From assembly GCA_928212115.1 (NCBI GenBank), contig CAKMRJ010001112.1, positions 406,386,264 to 406,450,263 of the forward strand: a DNA stretch of 64,000 bases, in the 5' to 3' direction. Position 1 is the stretch's first letter; every line of letters starts with the position of its first letter. Below the pieces are notes generated by a model. That model did not search any database, had not been told where the DNA came from, and saw only the letters and a list, made by a program, of their open reading frames with translations. The DNA is from Lactuca virosa. Taxonomy: Eukaryota > Streptophyta > Magnoliopsida > Asterales > Asteraceae. The position numbers and the translations under genes were made by a program. Positions 1 to 10,929 of this stretch are shown one piece after another.

Positions 1-38
1 TGATGGAGAATATATGTTCTATAATGAAACAAATAAAG

Positions 39-140
39 GAATTAACGAAGAACAATAATTCTAGACGAAAACTAATATTTTCTTATCAAACGAATTAACG
101 AAGAACAATAATTCTAGACGAAAACTAATATTTTCTTATC
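39..140. repeat. 53-bp tandem duplication
   Basis: Two nearly identical units starting GAATTAACGAAG lie back to back with a period of 53 bases, first at 39 and again at 92. The surrounding sequence (1-466) is otherwise AT-rich and without a clear gene, apart from the possible exon at 143-270. Confidence 0.85.
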
Positions 141-142
141 AG

Positions 143-270
143 CCCCTGACAAGCATCAGTGGTTCGGATACCTCACATTCCCTGATGACACTTCATTATC
201 CACTGATATTTCACCCACAAATGTGCTTTCCATTTCAGTTCTCAACAGGCATGCAAATTTAAACAGATAA
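143..270 (+). CDS. Possible terminal exon of an unrecognised gene
   Basis: After a plausible splice acceptor (TTATCAG, ending 142) an open frame of about 42 residues runs to a TAA at 268-270. It contains the stretch KHQWFGYLTFPDD and ends LNRHANLNR. Composition is protein-like (mixed hydrophobic and polar residues, third-position variety), unlike the AT-rich flank. I do not recognise the family. The rest of the gene would lie left of the window. It could equally be a chance frame or a fragment carried by a mobile element. Confidence 0.25.
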
Positions 271-480
271 TCTCAACAGCTGTCATGTCTAATCTGGAGA
301 TGATTACATATTATGATGGCTAACTTTTTTATCAAAAAATAAGATCAATTTTAACTCCCTGGGAACCTTAAATCTTCCGTCACTTTTTAATCAAACCCTT
401 TTTTATCCCCAAACCTCTCCGTACAATTCAAATTTCCTCTCACAAGAAATCCTCACCACGAAAACCATGGATGCTACCTT

Positions 481-996
481 TATTGGTGATTTGTATCACC
501 AATGTCATTTAAGTTTAATGGGATTAACTTGTTGACCAATGTAATCTTAATAAATATCGAACAATTAAGGGTAGTGCGGAGTGCACACTTGTTCGAGTTT
601 ATTTAGATTTGAAGTACACTTTATTTGGGTGAAGCCCTTGAACTAACAAGGGTCCAGGGGTAGGGCCCTCGGTAGCGAGGTCCAAGGGGGAGAGCCCCTG
701 GCTGGGGTGCAGATGGTTTTTTTTATCTTAGTTATAAACCCGGTTTAGTAGCAGTTTGGTGACAGTTTTTTTATAGTTATCAAATTGTTTTATGACAGTT
801 TTTAGACATTGGTTGGTATACTCGTTTTTGGTCATTATTATGGTATATATACAAGACATAACAACAATCATTCTCAATTCTTGATCTCATACTGAGTTTT
901 ATCCGATTAGAGAGTGTACCATCGAAATTCTTTAATATGAAAGTGTAATTCACGACTCTCAATAATCCAAGCATTCTTAACCCTGTTTTTGTAACA
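481..996 (+). repeat. 5' LTR of the deleted copia element
   Basis: It begins TATTGGTGATTTG where the partner begins TGTTGGTGATTTG, so the terminal TG has mutated to TA, and it ends TAACA. It holds about 127 bases absent from the 3' LTR, a deletion there around 3420. Confidence 0.85.
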
Positions 997-1018
997 AAGG
1001 TTAAAGCGTTTTGTGAAA

Positions 1019-2222
1019 ATGGCAACTGGAGATTCTGTGAAGGACATGACAAGCAAGTTTGATAAGTTGATCAAGTTTGAAGGACATTATTTTTGTAGAT
1101 GGTAGAATACGATGCATTTCATCCTTAGTACTCTGAAAGTGGTGTATGTTCTAAGTACTCTCATGCCTGAATTCGCTAAAGTTAAAACCTTGGAAGCAAC
1201 TAGGAGGAGATCAAAGTGGGAGAATGAGAACTCGTCTATCATGGTCACATGCTGAATGGTATGTCTGACTCTCTATTTGATGTTTCTCAACATGTTAAAT
1301 CTGAAAAGAAAAAAAAAAACTATAGGATTCACTGGAATCCAAGTACACGGTGGAATATGCTTCTAGTAAGAAGTTATGGTCAATAATTTCATGGGTTACA
1401 AGATGGTTTATACCAGATATGTAATGGAACAATTCCATAAAATGTTAAGGATTATGGGACAAATTGTTCAACATAATATAAGGATGGATGAAGCCATCTT
1501 TGTGGCTATCATCATTGACAAATTGCCTCCTTCATAGAAAGAGTTTAAACATACTCTTAAAACATAACAATAAAAACATAACAAAGAACTGTTAACTTTG
1601 GTTCGACTTGGAAGTCACTTTAAGGATTGACGATTCTTTGAGGACTCAAGAACTTGACAACAATCCAAACGGTAAGAACCAATTTCGCTCTTTTTCTTTG
1701 AATATGGGTGAAGGCGTTGGATCAAAGAAATCCAACAAGGCTAAAGGCAAAAGGAAGTAGAAAGGAAAAGATCATAAATCTTCCAACAAAAAGTCCATAC
1801 TGATGTTTTGGAACTGTAAAATATTTGGTCATTTCAAGAAGGATTGTCATGTTCGTCAAGTGAATAAAGATGTTGGTCCAAGTGGGTCTAAAGGTCAAGA
1901 AAAGAAACAAGGTCAGAATTCTGATTTAGTACAAAATTTTAATTATGTTTAGAATTATGTTTATGTAATTTCTCAGGCGTTTTATGTGCACGATGATGAT
2001 GTTGCTTGATGGGTTGATTATGGTGCAACAAATCATGTTTGCATTTTCGTTGGTTTAAAGAATGTCAACCAATCGAAGATGGTCCTATTGTGAAGATGGG
2101 CAATGTTGCAACTGAACCAATCAACCGATTGGGATATGTTCTATTTAATTTTACTTCTGGAAAATGTTTGTGTTTAGACAATGTGTTGTATGCTATGAAG
2201 TTATCACGATCCAAAATCTTAT
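1019..2222 (+). pseudogene. Degenerate copia gag and protease start
   Basis: A frame starting MATGDSVKDMTSKFDKL soon after the LTR matches the N-terminal style of plant copia gag but is broken by many stops and shifts. Around 1800 a CCHC-type knuckle is recognisable as FWNCKIFGHFKKDCH, in which the first cysteine is lost. Around 2010 the aspartic protease motif reads WVDYGATNHVC, with the usual DSG changed to DYG. Together these give gag followed by protease, the copia order. Not functional. Confidence 0.75.
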
Positions 2223-2271
2223 AGCAACCACTTGTCGTGATTTAAAATAGTTGTTCTCGCGGTGGGATAGC

Positions 2272-2278
<7 letters not shown>

Positions 2279-2333
<55 letters not shown>
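2279..2333. repeat. (TA)n microsatellite at the internal deletion join
   Basis: About 55 bases of pure TA repeat lie between the protease remnant and the RNase H remnant, exactly where integrase and reverse transcriptase are missing. Frames running through it encode runs of Ile-Tyr and are not genes. Confidence 0.95.
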
Positions 2334-2334
<1 letters not shown>

Positions 2335-2352
2335 TTATATAAAAACTCAATC

Positions 2353-2691
2353 ATGGAGCCTGAACTTGTAGCATTAGCTGTTGATGGTAAGGAAGCTGGG
2401 TGGCTAAGGAATTTGATATATGAAATTCCATTATGGGCCAAACTGATATCTACCATTTCTATCAGGTGTGATAGTGTTGCAACCTTGGCTAAGGATTATA
2501 ATCAAGTGTATAATGGGAAGTCTAGACATTTAGGTATGAGACATAGCATGATTCATGTGCTCATCATGAATGGTGTGCTATATGTGGAGTTTGCGAGAAC
2601 TCAACTGAATTTAGCCGATCATCTAACCAAATGGTTAGCTAGAGATCTTGTGCACAAGGCGGTTGTGGGGATCGGTTTAAAGTCCACCTAA
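2353..2691 (+). pseudogene. Copia RNase H C-terminal fragment
   Basis: The open frame from MEPELVALA carries the end of copia RNase H: a WLRNLIYEIP-like segment, then SRHLGMRHSMI and NLADHLTKWL, which correspond to the family's SRHI..RH and ADPLTK landmarks. The N-terminal half of the domain with its catalytic acidic residues is absent. The 450 bases between it and the 3' LTR hold no coding signal. Confidence 0.8.
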
Positions 2692-3139
2692 AGTCATACA
2701 TACTAAGATACCTAATTTCCATCTAATGTAATGTTAGATATTGAATTCAATATGCAAAGCTTAATATTTGAAGATTGGAACACATTATTAACATCATCCC
2801 AAGGTATGTGTTCATAACTGCAAGTAAAGGAGGTTGAAATTTTATCTCTTAATAGTTCTTTTGAAAAATTGCATTTGTAGAAGAACTGCCTATATAAGCA
2901 TAAAGATTAGCATCTTCAAGAATTTAAGGACTTAGCTTTGATATGCTTATTGAAGGATAGGACACATGCTAGTAAATATAGTGTCATGTTAGAACATATA
3001 AGTATGTAAAATTTTGTGTATATTATCTTCATGTATTCATTGTGAATAGTAAGGTCCAATCCTTAGTGACACCCTAATATTCAAATATTCGGAATGTGTA
3101 ATATACTAATATAAATTCAATCGTCACGACATTTCATTT

Positions 3140-3528
3140 TGTTGGTGATTTGTATCACCAATGTTATTTAAGTTTAATGGGATTAACTTGTTGACCAATG
3201 TAATCTTAATAAATATTGAACAAGTAAGGATGGTGTGGAGTGCACACTTGTTCGAGTTTATTTGGATTTAAAGCACACTGTTATTTATAGGCAAAGACCC
3301 TCTATTGACAGGAGTCCAAGGGCAACGGCCCTGGTAGCAGGGTCCAACGAGCAAGGGGTAGAGCCCCCTAGCTGGAGTCGAGCTGGTTTTTTATCCTATA
3401 TATAAACTCGGTTTAATGGTAGTTTTATTCGATTAGAGGTTTTGAGTGTACCATCAAAATGCTTTGATCTGAAAGTGTAATTCATGACTCGTAGTAATCC
3501 AAACATTCTTAACCCTATTTTTCTAACA
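3140..3528 (+). repeat. 3' LTR of the deleted copia element
   Basis: It starts TGTTGGTGATTTG and ends CTAACA, directly followed by the TSD ACCTT. It is shorter than the 5' LTR by one internal deletion. Confidence 0.85.
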
Positions 3529-3533
3529 ACCTT

Positions 3534-4282
3534 CACCCATCTTCCAGAATTGGAATTACACCCAGTATCCACTGCCCCTGCAGTAATTGTGAAATATAAG
3601 GAATCTAACATAATTACCATCTTTGATATCTTCGATTCATTCCTCTTACCACTGCTTTTACGCGTGAGTCCAATGGCATAAAGGTTGAAGCGTTGTGTGA
3701 TTTCTGGTTCACTACTGAGTTGGTGAAGATCTTAAATCAATCACCGAAAATATTAGTTGAGGACATATTCTGGTAACCATCAACATCGATCACTTCCGAA
3801 CTACACTTCATCTTCCATTTTAAGATGACTTTTTTCCTCTTCAGACTAATCAAGTTCTTCGTACCATCTTACCAAAAATTGGGTACAACATGAACAAATA
3901 GGGTCCTCGACCAAAACTCATCAAAAGGGTTTGTATGTCGTATAACTAGAAGTACCTCACCGAGGTAATTGCAATGTGTCTTTCTCATAAGACTAGTGGA
4001 TGGGATCAACTCAACGTGCAAGAGATGAACATCCTATTTGCCATGTTCCATGGTCATAACATGGATTTTGCACAAATCTTCTTTGATCAGATTGTCTCAT
4101 TGATGAAAAAAATCTATAAGTCGTAAATCAAATGTCCCCTTCCTTAGATGTCTTTCTTGCTTTAGCTATGGAACAAGCCATGAGTCAAGAGTCATATGCA
4201 GCTCTTCAAAGCACTCTTATTCAAACAAAGCATTTGACTCGCAAAATGTTTGAAGCACCAACTTATCCCCCATCACTCCTCC
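3534..4282 (+). pseudogene. Unrecognised retroelement-like ORF disrupted by the copia insertion
   Basis: Upstream of the copia insertion an ATG in a good plant context (AAAACCATGG, 467-469) opens a frame of which only 14 bases (467-480) lie on the left. If the element and one TSD are removed the frame continues into 3534 onward for about 50 codons (LHPVSTAPAVIVKYK) before degenerating. Further right, segments such as GWDQLNVQEMNILFAMFHG and LALAMEQAMSQESYAALQS can be read in shifting frames, resembling gag-like proteins of plant retroelements with no pol. I do not recognise the exact family. The ATHILA-like inverted repeat starts at 4283. Confidence 0.45.
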
Positions 4283-4595
4283 CATTAATGGGTAAAAATC
4301 GGATTTCTCTTCATAAACCCTAGGTTTTGATTTGTAAAGTTTGAATTAATTCTTGTATTGGGTTTCAAAATTCTTGTATAGGGTTTCAAGAGCAATCTTA
4401 GGGAGGTGTTTTGGAAGGAAGATTGGAAGCTTTCATCTCCAATTGGGCATTCCACCATTAATGAGTTCAAGCTTTTCTTGAGGTTGAAGATGAAGTGAAC
4501 AATTCAAACAAACATCACAAATTCAAGCATTTATGCATTGATTTTAAGTTTGTTTGGCTAGAATTGTTGCGAATCCATTCTTGTGCTTCATATAG

Positions 4596-6000
4596 TTGTT
4601 CATTCGTGTTTGTCTAGTTGTGCTTTACTCTTTGGTCACCACTTGTCTATCATATATTTGGTTTGTCATCATGCTAAAATGCAAAAATCCAAAGCCAAAG
4701 GAACAATTGGAATCCAAATATGGTGCCACCACCATTGTGCACAATTGTCTTGAGCACCGTGACCGCTACCTTCACCTGAAGGACCGCGAATACTCTCAGC
4801 AACAGTTTGTAGATATTCCTACTCTCCAAGAACTAGGAGTTTATGATGGCGTCCTTAGGTTGTTTAGCAATATCGGTTGAGAGTCTTCTCACTTTGACAC
4901 CAATGGAATCATATAAAAACACAAATATTGAATTCTTACAATCCTTGGAATTCAATGACAATGCCAAAAGTCTCTCATTCCGTCTCATGCAGTTGCAATT
5001 TTTTCCAAGTCTCAACAATCTTAGTGGGTTTGTTATGATTTCTACATTCAATACTTATGGTCCCAAATTAGGATACATGCGAGAGAAATATAGTCTTTTC
5101 AAAACTAAAGCCTTTTGGAAGGAAATCACGAGACTTGATGTGTATGAGGCTTGATCTGCCAAAGCATCTCTAAATCATTCATCCAGTCTTAATCTTAAGG
5201 GTGGCTCTCCGAATTATTGTTAATATTGTCTTCCCCTAAGAAGACGTTAGCAGAGCCGGTAAGAAGGAACTAGAAATCCTTTGGTGTATGGTCACTAGCT
5301 TGAAGAGACCACATTTTGACACCTTTCTTGTTTTCAAACTTCTCAAGGTCTCCACTAGCGATTTGCCCTATCCATTGTGGTGGGATTATCACTTATCTTG
5401 CCACCCATGGTACTTGTGTCGAGCTTTTAGAAAGCAAGCGCCTCAATCTCGAGAAAATCACACAAGGCTCCAATACCATTGGATGTGATGGTATTGGAGC
5501 CTTGTGTGTTTTCTCGAGATTGAAAGTGACAGTAGTCTCACATGGTTGGTGCAGGGTGAGCCCCATTTCTGAGTTCCTGCTGGGGACTTCATTTCCCTCC
5601 AACTCTAGCAGGACACCACTCAGACTCGATGGGACCAAAGAATACCTCTGCAGATTCCATTCCACACGCCCCCGAGCCCATCCCGAGAGCTCCTGAGCAG
5701 TTGGTCGTCGACCACGAAGGCGACACTATTGCTAATCTTTGTATTCCTCCCGCTCACTCCACTCCTCTCACTGCAGGGGGGTCCACTTATGTTGCCCCGA
5801 TAAAGACCGCACGTTACTTCTACACCCAGCGAGAAACTCAGTACCATGACACATACACGAGGCGTTTTGATCTCCTTGATCAAGCTGTTGCCGACATCCG
5901 CCCTGATTTGTCTGCAACCAATGCCTCTGTCCAGCAATTGACACAAACGGTACAAGAAGCTATGCAATTCATGCAGCGTTGGGCCCCCCGTGGTCAGTAG
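4596..6000 (+). pseudogene. ATHILA ORF-1-like gene, left copy
   Basis: Successive frames give segments typical of the Arabidopsis ATHILA ORF-1 family: HLKDREYSQQQFVDIPTL, a block near LEFLQSLEFNDNAKSLSFR (4920-4980), YGPKLGYMREKYS, then LKRPHFDTFLVFKLLKVS (5290-5360) and a GGIITYLATHGTC segment. From 5629 an open frame supplies a proline-rich then coiled C-terminus ending AMQFMQRWAPRGQ and a stop at 5998-6000. Several frameshifts and stops separate these pieces, so it is not functional. The family is a non-pol ORF of Athila-lineage gypsy elements, of unclear role. The adjacent GGGG-rich tract after the stop fits the usual region 3' of this ORF. Confidence 0.65.
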
Positions 6001-6373
6001 GTTGCCCTATCCTCTCCGAGCATCAACGACAATGCTTAATCATAAGCTTTGGGTGTGGTGGGGGGGGGGGGGTCTTTGTACATTAGGTTCTAGTTTCCAC
6101 ATGCATTTCATCAAAAAATAAATAAATAAATAAAGACAGAAAGAAAAATAAATAAATAAATAAGAATAAAATAAATAAATAAATAAAATGGAAAAAAATA
6201 AAAATTAAAAAATAATTAAAAAATATAGAAAAAAAATTAACACAAAAGGTACAAGAAACTATGCAGTTCATGTAGCGTTGGGCCCTACCCTCTCCGAGCA
6301 TCGAGGACGATGCTTAATCTTAAGCTTGGGGAGGGGTCTTTGTACATTAGGTTCTAGTTTCCACATGCATTTC

Positions 6374-6380
<7 letters not shown>
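5938..6380. repeat. Diverged direct duplication with A/T and GA microsatellites
   Basis: A segment covering the end of the ORF-1-like frame, the CTCTCCGAGCAT block and a GGTCTTTGTACATTAGG block occurs at about 5938-6113 and again at 6238-6377. The first copy includes a run of about 13 G (6060-6072) and ends in an (AAAT)n-like tract; the second ends in (GA)n at 6375-6405. Confidence 0.75.
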
Positions 6381-6409
<29 letters not shown>

Positions 6410-7405
6410 AACAAAAAATAAGAAAAATAATAATAAATAAGAAAAAAAACAGGAACTCGGAAATGGGGCTCACCCTGCACAAACCATGTGAGACTACCGT
6501 CACTTTCTCTACGGAAGAAAGATGAGGCCACAAGGACATTGGATGTGATGGTATTGGAGTCTTGTGTGATTTTCTCGAGATTCAGGCGCTTGCTCTCAAA
6601 AAGCTCGGCACAAGTAAGGCGGGTGGCAAGATAAGTGATAATCCCACCACAATGGATAGGGCCGGAATCGTTAGTAGAGACCTTGAGAAGTTTGAAAACA
6701 AGAAAGGCGCCAAAATGTGGTCTCTTCAAGCCGGTGACCATACACCAAAGGATTTCTAGTTCCTTTTTATCGGCTCTGCTAACGTCTTATTAAGGGAAGA
6801 CAATATTAGCAATAATTCGGAGGGCCACCCTTAAGACTGGATGAATGATTTGAGATGTTTTGGCGGATCGAGCCTCATACACATCAAGTCCCGTGACTTC
6901 CTTCCAAAAGGCTTTGGTTTTGAAAAATATATTTTTCTCTCGCATGTATCCTAATTTGGGACCACAAGTATTGAATGTAGAAATCCCAACAAACTCACTA
7001 AGATCATTTAGACTCGGAAAAAAATGCAACTACATGAGACGGAATGAGAGACTTTTGGCATTGTCATTGAATTCCCAGGATTGTAAGAATTCAATAGTTG
7101 TGTTTTTATATGATTCCATTGGCGCCAAAGTGAGAAGACTCTCAACCGATATTGCTAAACAACCTAAAGATTCCATCAAAAATTCCTAGTTCTTGGAGAG
7201 TGGGAATATCTACAAATCGTTGCTGAGAGTATTCGCGGTCCTTCAGGTGAAGGTAGCGATCACGATGCTCAAGACAATTATGCACAATGGTGGTTGGCAC
7301 CATATTTGGATTCCAATTGTTCCTTTGGCTTTGGATTTTTGCGTTTTGGCATGATGACAAACCAAATATATGACAGACAAGTGGTGACCAAAGAGTAAAG
7401 CACAA
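6268..7405 (-). pseudogene. ATHILA ORF-1-like gene, right inverted copy
   Basis: On the minus strand the same protein segments return in the same order: HLKDREYSQQRFVDIPTL (7250-7180), LPSLNDLSEFVGISTF-like text near 7000, then LKRPHFGAFLVFKLLKVS and GGIITYLATRLTC (6720-6600). This copy keeps the region that is rearranged on the left, including SNTITSNVLVASSFFRR, and runs out at 6450 after GEPHFRVP. The C-terminal proline-rich segment is not present on this side. Frameshifts are present. It is a decayed partial copy. Confidence 0.6.
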
Positions 7406-7899
7406 CTAGACAAGCACGAATGAACAACTATATGAAGCACAAGAACGGATTCACAACAATTCTAGCCAAACAAACTTAAAATCAATGCATAAAACTTGAG
7501 ATATGGAAGGAATGTGTTTGAATTTGTGATGTTTGCGTGAATTGTTCACTTCATCTTCAATCTCAAGAAAAGCTTGAACTCATCAATGGTGGAATGCTCA
7601 ATTGGAGATGAAAGCTTCCAATTTTCCTTCCAAAACACATCCCCAAGCTTGCTCTTGAAACCTTATACAAGAATTTTGAAACCCAATACAAGAATCAATT
7701 CAAACTTTACAAATCAAAAACTAGGGTTTATGAAGAGAAATCTGATTTTTACCCATTAATGGATGAATTTCAACCTAGATAATGAAGGAGATGAAGTTAG
7801 GAACTTAAAACAACATACCTTGGTGCTTTAATCTTGGATTAATTGAAGGAAATCGAGACTTTGGTTAGTTAGGGTTTTTGGAGCAACTTCTGGCGATTT

Positions 7900-8812
7900 C
7901 GGGAGATTTTTGGGAATTCTTGAAGGCTACTAATCATCGCAAACACTTTTGATTTCTTTTTGTAAGCATTAAACATTTCTAATCCCATCTTATTTATTTG
8001 TTCTTAGCTATGTGTGGCTAAGAAACCCTAATTTCTAGTTCTTGTTTAAAACATGTTGATTGTTTGACTTGAAGCATACGATTTGATGTTTGATTTGTGA
8101 TTCTATTCTAGTGATTATGTTTGTTTAAACTAGAATCATTGAATTTGATTTTTGTTTGATTGGCCACTTACATGAATTGAATTTTTGTGTAGTTAATTAA
8201 CTTTTCGGGCACCTAATCGTTCTATGAAGTTAATAATTGGTAACAAACAATAAGTTTTCTTATTGTAAAACATATATCACATGTCTTCACACTTCCGAGC
8301 GTATGAGAAGAAATGAACATTGTTGGGAAGTACAAAACTTAATGCGGTTTTTCAATACAATCTAAGAGCATGTTTAGGTTGAATTAGTAAAGCTAAGTCT
8401 AGTCAAAGAGCGTGTTTTGGTTAGATAATTTGGCAAGCGAGAGGTATTAGAGCGTGTTAATATCTTTCAGTACCAACTTAGAATAGCAATCATGAATTAC
8501 ATCAAGTCATAATCAAGTTGAACAACAACATTGAGAACTAGAACTAGAACCATTCAATTAAATTGTTTACAAGTTTATTTCATTTTCTGCATGTTTTTAA
8601 AGTAGACTGTTGTTTTATTATTTTACTTTTGCAAACAACCCCCCCCCCCCCTTCTATGATCAAAGTACCTTGCGCAAAGAGGTATAGACTTTTATCTTGT
8701 GTCTCTGTGGTTCGACCCTGCTTGCATTGTACTACTTTTTAGTGCATTAAAGCAGTGTATTTGAAGTCCATTGTACCCTTATTATTTGTTGGATTTGACA
8801 CACCTAACAAAA
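7900..8812 (+). mobile_element. Athila-type LTR or leader remnant
   Basis: No coding signal is seen. The tail has the text usual near the end of Athila-lineage LTRs: GTGTCTCTGTGGTTCGACCC at about 8699, then a GCATTGTACTACTTTTTAG block and an end near CACACCTAACA (8809). A C-run lies at 8640-8652. The partner LTR and boundaries are not identifiable here, so the limits are approximate. The 130 bases between the inverted repeat and this segment hold nothing recognisable. Confidence 0.5.
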
Positions 8813-8924
8813 AGACATGCCTAAATATCAAACAATGTGTTCCTTACTTGGTCATCAGTTCAAAATTAAAATAATATGTGTTCCTTACTTTTTGTAGCAT
8901 TGGATCGACAATATCTGGGTTTAA

Positions 8925-10320
8925 AAGAAAAAAAACAACAACAATTTTTCGGCCGATAGAGAATCATAAGGGTGACACCATTGAGATCCTTGTATAAGAG
9001 TGCATAAGACAATGGGGTATTGATAATGTGTTTACTATCACGGTGGATGACGTGTCCTCTAACGATGGAGCTATCTAATTTTTAAGATGATATTAAAAGG
9101 ACCAAATGATGTTTTGAATTGTAAATGTCTGCACATATGTTTGTTGTGCAGATATCATCAATCTCATGGTTAGAGATGGCTTAAAAGAACATTTTTATTA
9201 TATTATTTAAGTGTAAGGCACGGTAACGTATGTGAGATCATCACCGACTAGTCATAAAAAATGTGAAGACTATTTTGCTCGGGTAGCTATTGTGTATAAA
9301 CAAAAGTTCTCTCTTGATGTTGATACTAGATGGAATTCAACATATTTAATGTTGGAAACGACTGTAAAATATGGAAAAGCATTTAATAGGTATATTGTTA
9401 TATCTTTATACTAATTTTTTCTTTAAGTAAGAAAACTAATACATTGTGTATGTTTTATTTTCTCAATAGGATAGACTCCAATGATGGAACTTATTTCGAA
9501 ATGAAGTGGATACACAAGAAAAAGGAAATGAAATGATATAGTATTGGTGCTTCGAGTGAAGTTGATTAGAAGACTGTCAAGTATGATTAACTTTTTAAAT
9601 TTATAGTTTGTATCAATCATTTGAATACTTTCATGTTGTTATTTATTTAAAAGTACTTGAATTTTTTTCCGATGTTACAACCAAGATATCATGGTATAAG
9701 TATGTAACATCGAATACATTTTATTTCCGAGCTCATGATTGCGCTCAAGTCTACATGAACAAAAAAATATATATGGGAAATTTAATGAAGGTTAAATATG
9801 ATAGATATTGGGACGACATAGATAACATGGATTTTGTATTTTTATGTTGCGGTTGTCTTAATACTAGGAAAGGTGGAGAAGATTCTTCAAGAATTGGTTA
9901 ACCACTACAAGAATAAAATAAAAAACAAGTAGTTTTGATGACACAACTATTGGTGACTTGGAGCTTAAATTTCACAAATATTATGATAAATATCAAGAGA
10001 CTAAAAGTGAAGTGGATATCTATTTAGCGGGCGGAAAAAACATAGCTTTTTTATATATTTTTTGGAGTGGTGGAAAGCAAATTCAGTCGAATTTCCTTAT
10101 ATTGTCCAAACTAGCAAGACATGCCTTGGCAATGCCGACCTATATAGTCACATCGGAATCGACATATAATACCGACGATTGCGTCATTCATGGAAGCCTT
10201 AATTTATAAACAAGATTAGATACGGTCATCACCTACGGTTCTTGAGCTAATTGGTACTATACCGGAGAAACAAATAGAGGAATTAAATGAGAAGTTAGTG
10301 GTTACAAAAAATGGTAAGGT
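8925..10320 (+). pseudogene. Decayed hAT-family transposase (RICESLEEPER-like)
   Basis: Fragments follow the order of plant hAT transposases. Near 8965-9030 is HKGDTIEILV followed by WGIDNVFTITVDD, the catalytic-core region. At 9230-9410 is SLDVDTRWNSTYLMLET, where the family has DVxTRWNSTYxML. At 9780-9840 MKVKYDRYWDDIDNM matches the K..KYDKYW block. At 9990-10170 SEVDIYLAGG, then LSKLARHALAMPTYIVTS, correspond to the C-terminal hAT dimerisation domain (LS.MARD.L.IP...VASES). The N-terminal BED finger is not visible, and stops and frameshifts are numerous. Dead copy. A hAT-style terminus at 14486 may belong to the same element. Confidence 0.75.
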
Positions 10321-10929
10321 TTTTTCCATATGGTTTGACTTCATATTTCAAATACATACTAATATTATCATATACTTTTTATATAGATACACTTTTAAAG
10401 TGCAAAAAATCTTCCAAGGATGCACAAGATATGGATTCACTTGCTAGCACATAAGTAACATATTATATTTTGGTGTATATTTCTTTTATGTTATTATGGT
10501 TTTTCTTTAATTTTTGTTTGGACTCTTTGCCTTACTCTTTACGGTTTTTCTTTCTATTTAGGATGTTTCAGTGGATAATGATTTATTGTTGCTTTTTCAT
10601 GGTGATAAGATCATCCGTTATACCCACCACATACCACACATGTGGTGGGTGCCACATCAGCACCACATTCTCCTACCACTAGCATGGGATATCTACCACT
10701 AACACACCACTCCACCTCATTTTTTTTATTTAAATTTAATTCAAAAATACATTAAAATCATTTTTTAATACTAGTTTTTCCATTAAATTAAAATAGCAAA
10801 TTACATTAAATAAAAACTACATTAATTGAAATTAAAAAAAAAAAAACTAACAATAAAAATAAAAATTACATTGCTTAAATTAAAAAAAAATAAAAAAAAA
10901 CTAAAAATTCCAACCATAAATAAAATAAA

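Larger units (their letters stand above)
481..3528 (+). mobile_element. Deleted Ty1/copia retrotransposon with TSD ACCTT
   Basis: The element has two related LTRs (481-996 and 3140-3528) and is flanked by an exact 5-bp duplication, ACCTT, at 476-480 and 3529-3533. The interior keeps a degenerate gag, a protease start and the C-terminal end of RNase H. Integrase, reverse transcriptase and most of RNase H are missing, replaced at the join by a (TA)n tract. The order gag, protease, RNase H fixes the orientation as plus. Frequent stops and the diverged LTRs indicate an old insertion. It cannot be autonomous. Confidence 0.9.
4283..7762. repeat. Large imperfect inverted repeat of ATHILA-like sequence
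   Basis: Arms of about 1.30 kb (4283-5579) and 1.31 kb (6450-7762) are reverse complements, separated by about 870 bases. Both outer ends fall at the short palindrome CCATTAATGG. Within each arm the same ATHILA ORF-1-like gene runs inward. The left arm has a local rearrangement at 5447-5518, where a small hairpin has formed around CTCCAATACCAT. Arms differ by scattered substitutions and small indels. Confidence 0.85.

Noticed and set aside
2251..2350. Open frame encoding runs of Ile-Tyr
   Set aside because: It is translation of a (TA)n microsatellite fused to the RNase H remnant.
6083..6301. Phe/Ile-rich hydrophobic small protein on the minus strand
   Set aside because: Product of an AT-rich microsatellite between duplicated segments.
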